From Pararge aegeria (taxonomy: Eukaryota > Arthropoda > Insecta > Lepidoptera > Nymphalidae), in assembly GCF_905163445.1 (NCBI RefSeq), contig NC_053182.1:8928001-8992000 (forward strand): a stretch of DNA of 64,000 bases. The letters run 5' to 3'. This document shows positions 10,301 through 22,600 of this stretch, piece by piece. Under the pieces are notes generated by a model, which did no database searches, had not been told where the DNA came from, and saw only the letters and a list, made by a program, of their open reading frames with translations. Made by a program: the position numbers and the translations under genes. Numbering within the stretch: the stretch's first letter is position 1; the number at the start of each line of letters is the position of its first letter.

Positions 10301-12640
10301 AGGTACTTTTTAAGAGTATTTAGGTATATTTATTATATGGATATCTAATTAAAAAGGTTGAATAAAAAACAAATTATGCAATAACGCTTTCGCGTCAGTA
10401 TAATTGTGACGAAATATTTACAAAGAAAAAAGTATAACATACCTATAACAAAAGCACATCAATCTATGTCAAGATAAAAGAAATGCAATGAGACGTTATT
10501 CCTCCTGCAGGGATACACCAGGTTTCAAAAAAGCGGTTCTATTTATCCTAGTTCATAGAGACGTTACTAGAGCTAATAGACATTTCAAATAATTTATGGA
10601 TATTTATCTTCTTCATTCGTGTTACGTCATATTCTACACCATAAAATCGCGGCTAAGGCAAGGCTAAACCGAACGGACGCGATGCGTCTATGGCGGTTTG
10701 CAGTTTCTTTTTTGCGACCAATCTCAATTCTCTCAAAGTGGCGTGGCGTCTTGGTTGGCTTGATTGGTCGTAAATATGCAGCCACTTTGGACGTGAGTTG
10801 GATGCCATGGTTTGGCTTAGCTCAGCCAGCTTCACTGCAGCATTTGAAGCATTTGAAGGAGCCTATCGACAACAGTGGGTTTAATTAATTTCTGTTGTTA
10901 TCGTTGGCGACCTGTTATGTCAATATAAAATTTGCGAGTAGTATACAACCGTTGCTGTTCAATTAATTAAAATGGGGTTTATCAAAACGACCGTTTTGTA
11001 ACCTGTGTAGAAACTTAATGAATACGGGGACAGGGCGGACTCCAGGCATAACATCTCACTGTAGAAATGCAATTGAAGACATAATTATATACGTAAGTAT
11101 AAATATTACTTTAGAAATGTAAGTCTATAAGATCTACATCTATGAAATCAACATTGTTTTTTTTAAATTCAGAGCTTACCTACTTTAGTCTTGTCAGTAG
11201 ATAACAACATATATTCAAAAAGAATACGAATAATTTTAATGATGCAACGTGAAAGGATATTATTCGTGTTTTTTTTTAATTAATAACCTATATTTAATAT
11301 TTATTTATTATAGGTACCTACTTTCATCGGAACACTAACGTATTCATATTATGTAGCTAAATTCTATATTTTGTAGGTATTGATATGAAAGCACAACCAA
11401 GTTTAGAGTTGCAAAAGCTTGGAAAGGATATTTCTTTAATCTATTTTCATTTAATCTGTCACATAAATTGTACACGAATTATCTTAAGACATTTTTTTTT
11501 TTCAGCAATAGGGAAGTAGGTAGGCATCTGATTCATACAGCTTGATGTGTTACATGATGTAACAATCGCCCTACATTAAACTTCAGAAAGAATTAATAAT
11601 TAGTCATTCTTAAAAATCTATAAAATTAACTACTTAATACATTTAAGGAACCCTGGTTATTGAGTAAAAAGTTCAGCATAATTAATTTTAGGTAATCATA
11701 AAATATATAATATAAATAATAAAGTATTTAAATATTATCACGCGTAATTATTATCCTACTAAATTTTATAACTACATTGATTGTTATGGTAGGTACATAT
11801 CTTTATGAAGAGAATTTAGATTTTTTAACAGATGATAAATTACCGTTGGACTACGATATCACAAGGGCTAAGATGAGAGGCGCTTACCAAGAAAGTTATG
11901 GTAGTTAACACTTAACAGTTGTTAATACATTGGTATCGTACCGCAACGTTGTTTCTAGTTAGCACTGACTTAAACCTCCTACTCGATTCATTTTAAATTC
12001 ATAAATTATTTATAAAATTTTCATATATATTTTTATATTAAATTATGTACCTAATTAACGACATTTCATGACCAATATAATATTTTCTAAAGTATAAATA
12101 TTTTATTTGAAAATATCTAATATTGGACTGGTTGAGTGAATTTTATTCACCAATATATTAAATTTATTAATTACGCTTTTAGCTATTTCCAACATTATGC
12201 CAACAAGTTGTTTGTTCTTACTAACATTTTGGTCCAATTGGATTCTTTACGCTGATTTATTCATTGAAGTCTATCGTTCATCTATAGAGTGACTAATATT
12301 ATTAAGCTGAGATGTTTGAAGGCCCTAAGCTACAAGATAAGGAGATTTATTTGCGTTCGATTGCCCGTTTATATAAAAAGTTTGAGTGTTCAACGTGGGA
12401 CGCATTTAAACATTTTAAATTGCTTGAAAATAGTCACTTAAGATTTATTGCCACTCTATTATACCATTCTACAAAATTACATTGATATGTTTTAGGTGAT
12501 TACTACAGTAAAATTTTACTTTAAAGAGTACATAACATTTACAAAAGGAAAGATCTTATCTACCTATCTAAGAAGGTACTGTTTAAGACACGTTGAAGTT
12601 GGGAGTCTATATTAGGGATGCTGAACTTTTTCTCTTACCT
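10301..12640. other. AT-rich spacer without recognised genes
   Basis: Only short frames occur. The stretch at 10,619-10,888 is GC-richer and has overlapping frames on both strands, but no domain or family was recognised. The rest shows low-complexity AT-rich DNA. Confidence 0.5.
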
Positions 12641-12652
12641 TAAATGTATATT

Positions 12653-12658
12653 TTTATT
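12653..12658 (-). terminator. Possible distal polyadenylation signal of Hr38
   Basis: AATAAA on the minus strand about 690 bases past the Hr38 stop. The interval 12,720-12,790 is GC-richer than its surroundings and would fall within the 3' UTR. Other hexamer variants occur nearer the stop, so this assignment is weak. Confidence 0.3.
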
Positions 12659-13346
12659 TTAACAATTCACGTTAACATTCTATGAAATAGTTATAAAATA
12701 ATTTAAACCTAAAAGGTAACTTCCATCTACGTTCTGGGTCGAACCTTGCTTCGAGCGCATCGCAGTCGACGCCCGAAGCTCTTGCGCGATGCTTGCAATC
12801 CACATTTCTTTCACTCACACTCAATTATATATCAACAAATATCTTAATTACTCATAAATTTTCTATAAAATTCGGTGTTTACGAGCCAAATTTTTAACAT
12901 TTGTAAGTCTTGTGACTAGATTTTTCTTATTTAATAATACACAAGTAAATAACGTAGGAATATTTTGTACGACGAGATGCCATTGATTACGAGCGGTAAC
13001 TTAAATGCAGACTACTAAATATTTAGATACCTTTTTAAGATAAATCACACAAATATATACATTTACAATAAATTAAGCTTATTATTTAAGCGACAGAGTA
13101 CCTACATGGTAGATTGTTTTCCTTACTTAAAAATAATTAATACATAATAATTCATAATTCATACAACAAGCATAAACCGATTCCGCGGAGATCGAGTCCT
13201 GTACTAGAGTCTAGAAAAATATTTTTAATGTAAGTATACGCTTATAAAAATAACGGAGTCGGCTCTAGACTGAAGAAAATGGGTTTTGAAGGCGGGCATG
13301 GTCCTCAGCATGTTCGAAATTAAAAAAATTGGGGTAACCGAATTGC

Positions 13347-13606
13347 TTAAAAGGGAAGGCTAGCGCGAAACATGTTCTCGATGAGAGGCGGCGCTGGCAC
13401 TAAGTCTTCAAGCTTCAGGTAGAAGATCCGCTGAAGACCTTGCACGGAGAGTGACCGTAGCTCGGGCAACGCACCAAGTACGCGGCTGAAGTGCGGCGCG
13501 CCTACAGCATTGGTGTTTCCACCACAAGGCATGTGGGCGCGTAGACATCCGATAATCTTCATTTGCAATTGTTCAACTCGGTGTGGCTCCTTCAGGCCGT
13601 GTCTCT
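13347..13606 (-). other. Hr38: Hr38 coding exon 4, C-terminal half of the ligand-binding domain
   Basis: The acceptor is CTTCAG before AGAGACACGG. One base carried over from exon 3 makes the GAG codon, giving ERHGLKEPHR. The exon encodes 86 residues after the junction and ends in a stop following LPF, the conserved NR4A carboxyl end with the AF-2 region (APPLIENMF). Confidence 0.93.
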
Positions 13607-16600
13607 CTGAAGACAAAAGATAATGTTCATTGTATTGTTTATTTTTTTTTTACCCAAAAAGTGACAATCATAATAGGCATAGAGAAAAAATTACATAAAT
13701 GGAAATATTGTAGTCGTGTAGAAAAGATAAGGCAGGATTTTTTGAAACTGTTACAGTTTTACGCAATTCCCAATCAAATCAAGAGGTATTAATTTAGGTA
13801 GGAAAGCATAATTAATCAATAAATCCTAAGAAACATGAATATGTTAGAACCCATATATTATGTTCTATCCCAACCTAACCTAAATAAAGATTTTGGTAAT
13901 TTTTTTTATGAAAGGAGTTTTTATTTAATTTTTTATAAATTATAATTAAATTGATGTTTATTTCATTTCAAATAAATTAAAATTGTATAAACAATTGATT
14001 GAAATTATCTGGCAAATTTTCCTGCGACGCATTCAAATATGGTCGGAGTTATTGTTTCGCATGAAAATCAACAAAATTACGAACGGTCAAACTACTTTAT
14101 ATAAAATCACAGTGAATCAATACAAGGAAGTCAACCTCTGTACCCTGTAACTCGGTAACTGGAGAGCATGTGAAGGTTATTGTTACTAACGTATAATAAT
14201 CTTTAAATAGCCTGCCAAGCTGCATTATAGCATCATGGTGGATCAGAGCTGTAATTCTCTCCTATTAAAGTTAAAAAGCTTAGAGTAATTTAGATGATAC
14301 AAAAAATTTGATAGTACCCACCTGTTATAAGAGTCAATGCACACAGGCAGGCAAAAGTAGATATGTCGATATCCATGGAGTGCAGGGTATTACTGAAGTC
14401 AAGAACAGCATGCAACCAATCTCCAAAAGATCTCTGACATTGACGTTTATCGAGGACCAGTCCATTGCAGAAGGTGAGTTTAGTATCCTCTGGGCGAGTG
14501 CGATAAGCCAAACGTAAAACGAATAATTCGAGGCGCGCAGATGCAAAAAGTTGCTCTCGGTCCTCAGGGCAGAGTTCGCCAAAACCAGGTACTTTCTCTG
14601 CGAATATTTTTATCATATCAATAGACGTTGTCAGTAACGAATAAAATTGTTGGATTACTTCTAAATCCGAAATAGGTGCCTCCATTGGATTCGGCTCTCT
14701 ATATTGTGAATAATCAAGATTTCCAAAATCAGGCGATGTGTCGACATGAGCTCTGACCAATGCTGTTATAAGAGAAATTGGTGGACTTGGAGGAGATTCT
14801 TGAGGGCATTTAGGTTTAGAGGGTAATCTGCCTCGTCTTCCTTTGAGCGAATCAGTCCGCACAACTTCTTTCACCATCCCTACAGCAAGACACTTCTGAA
14901 ACCGACAAAACTGACACCTGTTTCTTCTTCTCTTATCCACTGGACACGATTTTTCCGCTAAACAAACGTATTTAGAACCTTTTTGCACAGTTCTTTTGAA
15001 AAATCCTTTGCATCCCTCACAAGTCCGTACACCGTAATGCTGACATGCAGCAGTATCTCCACAAACAGCACAAAGTTGACTCGGCGACGGTGGCGCTGCT
15101 CTTGATCCTGAGTTGTCTTGCTGAGTTCCGCCAGGCGAGCTGGACGCAGAGCTCGGTGCCGATGCTTGCATACAGTGTACTCTACTGCCATGTAATTTAG
15201 GACTGTCGTTGGAACTACTAGATTCTGATCTCTGGACCGGCAAGGATGATCTTCGTTGTCTAGCTCCTTGGTCCGAACATATATGTAAGTCCACTGAACT
15301 AGGAAATGGTGGCAATGAATATGTCTCTTGAGTATTTGTAACACCACCAGTGTCGAATGTTGGAGAGCACTGCTGAGCGGGTGCATAGTAAGGTGATGGA
15401 ACGTAAGGTAGTGATGGTTGATGATACTGATATAACAGTTGCGTTGATGCATGCCCTTGGTGGGAGTATGCACTGACGTTGTAGCAGTCTTCATCCATCT
15501 TGATGCCAAATTCTGCCATTTCTTGTTTAGGATAACGAACTGAGTATGTTTCTTCAAAACTCGGCAAGGCAGGCCCAAGCGTAGGCGATGGGGTTTCACT
15601 CACTGGAGTTGTTCGCTGAGATTTTATTTCAGGGAGTATCGGTGCATGGAATTCTACGTCAGGGAATGGATCTAAGTTTTCTTCTAAGATTTCAGAAGAG
15701 TCTTCTTGATATTGAGGCGATAATAAATCAGTGAAGGACGAACCGTAGTTGCTCTGTAATAGAAAAAAAAATCAATAGTTAAGGCGTTATACATACAGTA
15801 GGCGGTACGTTGACAGGGGCGGTAACGACGCACCAATGGCGCGCCTTTTGTATCAATCGCTTAGCATTGACTTTTATATTGAGTCCGCCTGTTTATAGTG
15901 CAGGTGTTCTAATCATCGGTCGTTTTCTTTCATGAATTATCACAAAAATAATAATTGAACGATTAGTAAAAAAATGGGACGTAGCGCGGCGCCTGGCAGA
16001 TGTAAAACATCGTAACTATTTTGTAAAGGAAATGCGCATGAAAGATAGTAGAATTTTACGTTATTCTTAACAAACAATTCTTTTTTAAAACAAAAAAATT
16101 ACACCCGTCACGGGCTTTAATAATAAACGCGAGATAACTTTGCAATAATGCAATGCCAAATACGCTATGTTTTTTTACGCTTACGTTGCAGTTGAAATGA
16201 AAACCGAACAATGCATAATTATTCCGACGATATAATTAACTAATTAATAAGGTTATATTTTAAGTTATGACCGTCCTAAGCAGATTGTCCAACTGACGGT
16301 ACGTGGAAAACCATATCCTATAGACAGAGCAACGTTTCACAGGGCATGCAAGGTGCTGCCCTGAGTCAATTAACCTGTGGCGTAGGTGTTAAGCCTCATT
16401 TGCTTGTAATTTCACCAGCAACCATGCTCTTCAGACTGGAACAGCATTGCGACAATGCTATTTTGTGGCAGAAATAAGCGTAGTAGGTACTTCCACGAGA
16501 GCTCTGTCACAAAAAGCTCTAGTACCTTCTCCTTAAAAAAATCAATCATTTTTAATTTTATTAAAATGATTTATACTCACGTGTGTTTGCAGCAGTAGCA

Positions 16601-19600
16601 TGCTGGACGAATTGGAATTAAAAGCGCTTGGGGAGCGCTGCTCTATGGCGCTCGGCCCTGTAACAAAAAATAGTTACTTAATATAATATGCGTGATAATT
16701 TGAATTTTATATAACAAAACAAAATTACATGCTCTTATATCGGGATCAATAAGTTTAACGGTTGAGTAATGAATAGAGGGTTGGCTGTGACTGCACCGGA
16801 AGACGACGGCGTGTTGACGGCAACCGGACTTTGAACTATCACGCTATACAAGCCATGCATCATTTATATTTACCCTCGGCGAACATACTTTGATTCCTAC
16901 TTAAACACAAGCACACGTAATTGACAAATCGATATGTTTCGCGGGGTTGAACTGATGACCGAACGCTACCCTTCTTTGATAAGCAATGACGCCAAAAAAG
17001 AAAGGTCTTCTAATTTATACGGCAGTTTTGTCAGCCAAATATTGCCGGTTTGAATACATTGTGTCACGGTGCTTGATTCGCCACGCCCCGAAAATTGAAT
17101 CCCATGTATATACCTTCACTAGATCTTTACAAAACGGTGCAACTATAACCTCCCTGAAAATATATTTTCAACCTTAGATGCTTTACTTTAGATTTAAATT
17201 TAATAAGCAAAGTCGTATGAAAATTTTTGGGGCGAAAAGGCGATGGCACCCTTGGGAGGTTATGAAATCAGTGGCATTTGCAGTTTCTATTGTGCTAAGA
17301 ACCATTAATTTCTGTCTTATTAAGTTATAGACACAACGCAAATTGTTTATATTTTGTTATTAATTTATTCATAGCTGAAATAATTGTTTAATATAACTAA
17401 CTATATTTGGTTCTTTTAACTAAATTTAAGCAGGTTGAAGTAATTATAAAATTTAAACTAGAAACTGATTTATTAATAAGAACTGTTCAGTAATTTTAAT
17501 AAAATGGGTAATAATAAACCGTTGCTAACTAAGTTTACAACATTGATATAATACGTTACTGGTTTACCATGTGAGTACTTATGAGTATTATTTATACCTA
17601 GTTTCATAGAGTGCATATCTCTCAAAATCATCATCCTACCAACATATTACCGGCCCACTACAGGGCATGGGTCTTCTCCCACAAAGAGAAGAGTTTAAGG
17701 TCTTAGTAGACCGCGCTGGCCCAGAGCGGATTGGTGGACTCCACACACCTTTGAGAACATTATGAGGAACTCTCAGGCATGCAGGTTTCCTCACGATGTT
17801 TACCTTCACCGTTGAAGCGAGTGATATATGAATTACTTAAGACAAACATAACATAGTCAAAGTAATAACAGTGAATTAGCGAAATACTTCGCTTTTTTTC
17901 AGGAAACACCCCAAGCTGGTCCTCGTTCACTCTGACAATAAGATCAGACAAAAGTCAGACTCTTTGAAGAGGAAGCCCGAAGTTTTATGTACTCACTACT
18001 CGGTAGACCCCAATTAGTTCTTACGGGTTCAATTTCTAGCAAAGCTTCTACACTTAACCTTAATACGATTTAACCTACAATAACTAGTCTAGGTAGAAGC
18101 TATATGTAATCAAAACAATAAAAGACTCAACAGCGCGAAGATGCTTTTATTGTCTTGTTACACTAACTAGTAATGCAGTAAGTTAAATATTAAAGATCCA
18201 GAGGCGCTTTTGTTAGGCCTTTTTGTATAAAGTATTTTTGGGTAAGAGTAAGTCAGCCTGCCGCTCTGTTTATCTCAAATTATTTTATTCAGGTCGTTGT
18301 TAATAGATTGTCTCTTTGAAGTTTTCTGTACGCCTCCCCGTTCAGTCATTATTTATTATATAAGTCCATTTTTTACTTTTTTATTTCTAAATCAGAGAGA
18401 GTCCATCATTATCCTTAGGTATCATCCTGCCGGCCTACTACAGGGCACTTCTCTCTAAAAGACAAGGCGTTAATTAAGAGGATTAATTAAAATATAATTT
18501 AAACTAATTTATGTTAAAATAATATATTTTTAACATAAATTAGTTTAAATTATATTTTAAAATAATTAATTTTAAAATATAATTTAAACTAATTAAGTCA
18601 CGCCCCAGCAGAATGATGCCAAGAAGGTTTGCTGCATTTTAAATAGTGTTGCCCAAATGCAAGAACAAGACGAGACTTAGCCAGTCTTGGTCTTGGTCTT
18701 GCGCCAATACACCTGGTCTTGGTCTTGGTCTTGGTCTTGCGCTCCCAGTCTTGGTCTTGGTCTTGGTCTTGCAGCAAGAGTCTTGCAAGTCTTGCAATTA
18801 CCTATTAGTCTATTACTATTTATTAAAGTTTACTTTAAATCTTAGAAAAACGTATTAGAATTGGAACATTGTGAGCTTGAATTAACATAGCCATAGTAAA
18901 GATCAAGCAGATTAATAAATAACTGAAGATTTGATAAGAAATTCGAAAATCCAACTTTCCTATATGTCGTTTTCCATGGAAGTAACTGTTTCTTAATAAA
19001 CATTTATGATTTATAAGCTTACATTTGCTAAAACATGTAAAAAAACAAATTAATTACAATAACTTGACTGTATTTTAAAGAACAATACTTATCTGTCTAG
19101 AAAGAGATTGAACCCTCAACTTATAAGAAATTTAATAAAAGAGTTTTACGATTTATCATTTATTTGAATAAAAAATAAAATACAACACAAATCAACAGCT
19201 TTATCATTAGGTTATGATACTTTATATCAATTCTTTTGACCAAGAATTAATACAAAGTAACCATCTGGCTGACTCATCACTTAACCTATTTCTATGTTTT
19301 CTAATTACTAATGATGCTTTAGAAAATAACCTCTCAGCAGGTACTGAAGTTGCAGGTATTGAGAGAAAATCACGGGCCATTTTCGATAAAATCGGATACT
19401 CTGTCTCATGCGTCCTCCACCAATCTAAAATCACCAATCTGAAACTTATTTATTCTTTGGAACACCTGTAGGTACTCTTAAAATTCGAAATTATTTTGCA
19501 TGAATAGTGTCAAATGTTATGATTTCGGCGCGGCGGCAACGATTGTTTTAGATTTCAAAAGAAGCCGCCGGCGCGTGTATCATAACCATGTACTTCCGAA

Positions 19601-22600
19601 AAGCGGCAAATTTCTTTGAGAAGTAAGTACAAAACCTTTGATGCCGCATTATCAAAGTGCCGATGGTTAAAACATAACTATGCATGCACTCAGTTTGATT
19701 TTAATAGATATTTTTTTATTCGCTATGTTTATGGTATTAGTCGTAATGCGCATAGGTCCAGTTTTTCATATTCTTTGATATAGTTTTTTGCGTCTCATAG
19801 AATTCCTAAGCGTACCTACCTACCTATACACCGAACTGTTACACCTAACTACTCCGTGACATAGCGCTAAGTCCTAGCTGCAAGACGCAAGAGTCTTGCA
19901 GGCTATGTCTTGTTCTTGCTCAAGTCTTGCACGGTCAGTCTTGGTCTTGGTCTTGCTAAAAATACGCGGTCTTGTTCTTGGTCTTGGTCTTGCAAAAACG
20001 CAAGAACAAGACCAAGACTGCAAGACCAAGACTGAATTTGGGCAACACTAATTTTAAAGCTTTGAACTAAAAATAAAAAGTCGTTATTTAACTACCATTA
20101 TAAATGCAAAATTTCGGATGGACGTTTCTAACGCGAATCTTGCCAGAAGGGCTGAATGTGTCAGCGTGAAATGCACAGAGATATATTTTCATCAAGAATA
20201 GCACATAGGCTACTTTTAAGCCCTAACTTAACTAACGGATCCCACGGGATTTTCATAAACCAAAAGTTACGCGAATAAATTGGCAGGCAAACCTAATAGT
20301 TAGAGTATTAAACCACTGCCATACTTTTTACTAAAAGAAATCACATACATCCAATATCAACATGTACAATTAAAATCATGTGACTCCTGACACTTTATTA
20401 GGTACGCGACGCGTAGCGAAGCTATAAATAAATAAATATACTACGACAATACACACAGCTATGCGCGTGTCGGTCTTTTATCTTTAATAGGGTTGTCATA
20501 AGTAAGTATTCGTTGGTATGGAAAAATCAATATGGTTCCTTTGATTGAATGTTTGTGTGACAAATGACGAATAATTTTGTAACTTAACAATAATTTAGTA
20601 CCTTTTGAAGCGTATTAATAATAGTTGGTGAAATATGTGGACTATGTACTGGATACAGGTGGATATAGTCAGCCAAAGACGATGCTTTCTCGATCGTTAA
20701 AACCAACAACTTAAATAATTAAAGTTTCTGCTCAACTAATTAAAGCTTAACTTTAAAAAAATCGGTTCGGTGGTTTTAATGTTTATCGCTTACAAATGAA
20801 CGAATCCTCCTCTTTTTTATATTAGTATTGATGACCGTTTTTCGCTTGCATTTGAAATACACTTATATGTTATCGTGGAAATTTAATTTGTGTAGTTCTA
20901 TAATCGCATATTCACACCACGTTGCTTCCTAGTCCAGTCAATTGTAATTCTTTATCCACTTCGTAACCAATGTACAATTTGGTTCTTTTAGATAAATGAT
21001 AGGCTTCTATGTGACTCATCCCTATAATATTACTAGTCGACGCCAGCAACTTCGTCTGTGTAACAATTATTATAATCCCGTCTCCCGAAATCAACCTACA
21101 TAAAGCAAATGAAACCCTTATACCATTTAACCCTTTAGCCATTCGGTGGTAGAAATTTTAGAAACTGTTAAACTCATAGACTTAACCTACTATTTTATTA
21201 ATTTCTTTATTTTCGTGGTTATGACATGAAAATGACGGACTTTCAAATAAGCTTTCATCCCTTTAAGCTTTAATCTGTGGTAGCATTTTCAAAAACTGTG
21301 TTACATGTGTTTCTTAGTTTGTAACCACAAGCCTAAATAAAAACACATTGCAGTACTGTTTTAGGGAAATAACTTGTTAAATTACAATCTTTCATATAAA
21401 CAATTTTAGACTGGTTAGGATTATAGTTGCTATATAGCTGTACGTTGTCTGTCAGTCAGTACAAAGCTTTTTATAGTTACGGACTTGATTTTCAGGATAA
21501 GAAGTACCTACTAAGATTATTTTTATAGAACATTATAAACTGAATTAAGGCCGGATTGGTTCGATCTTTAATATAAGCAGGCATCCGGTTAAAATGTAAC
21601 TGTATGTATATATCTTTATATATATATTTCTTGTGTGCCACACTATGTCACTGAACTTCTCCTAGACGGCTGGACCGATTTGAATGAATTTTTTGGTATG
21701 CGTTTGGCTGGCACCCTGGTTGGTTTAGATTCACAAATCAGCCCGACAGATGGCGCTGGGGTCCGCTAGTATATATGTATATTTCTTGTGTGCGTGTGTA
21801 TGTCACTGAACTCCTCCTAGACGGCTAGACCAATTTGAATGATTTTTTTGGCATACGTTTGGGTGGCATCCTGGATGGTTTAGACTCAAAAATTAGCCCG
21901 ACAGATGGCGCTGGGGTCCGCTAGTATTAAAATAATTTTTAAATAGTTTAAGAATAATTATTAAAATTATTTTTAAATAATTGTGGAATAATTATTAAAT
22001 AATTCATCCATATTGCAATGACTTGACGGGGCTTCACGTTCATATGTCTATCTACGTACCTATAAGTAATTATTATGTGTAAATTATTGACTTTAACGCA
22101 CGTAAAACCGCGAAAATGCGATAAAGTCAATGAAGTAAAATAAGCACAGCATTTGAATTTTGAATTTGAAAAATGTTCATTAATTAAAGTAGGCCTAATA
22201 TATGCTTTTTACAAACGTCAAGCCTGCACGTTAGCACCACCAGAAACCAGATTCTACCGAGGTGAAGCCGACAAGAAACACAGCGGTTGGTCTTTTTCAA
22301 CATCATAATTTTTACAACTTTGTGATTAAGAAAAGCGATATAATTCTATTTCTATAGGTATCTTATCTAATCTAGCAAAAATATTTTTTAATTTGGACTA
22401 GTGGTTAGTTCCTGAGTGTGTTTAAAAAACCATCTGCAGTTAAATAATATGAGTGAACAAATACGAAACATAATAAGAAAACCAGTTTGAAAATTAAAAC
22501 ATTTATCTAGACAGTGTTGCATACTGATGCTGCGTTGGAATTGATTTTTTACTGGTTTACTTTATTTCGACTTTATATTTGCATACCTATTTCCTTGAGA

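Noticed and set aside
14334..15599. Other long frames overlapping Hr38 exon 3 on both strands
   Set aside because: They are out of frame with the nuclear receptor, whose domains are unmistakable, and carry no domains of their own.
18646..18858. Leu/Gly-rich small protein ORF (also at 37,088-37,300)
   Set aside because: It is a translation of the TCTTGG hexamer array of the hAT element.
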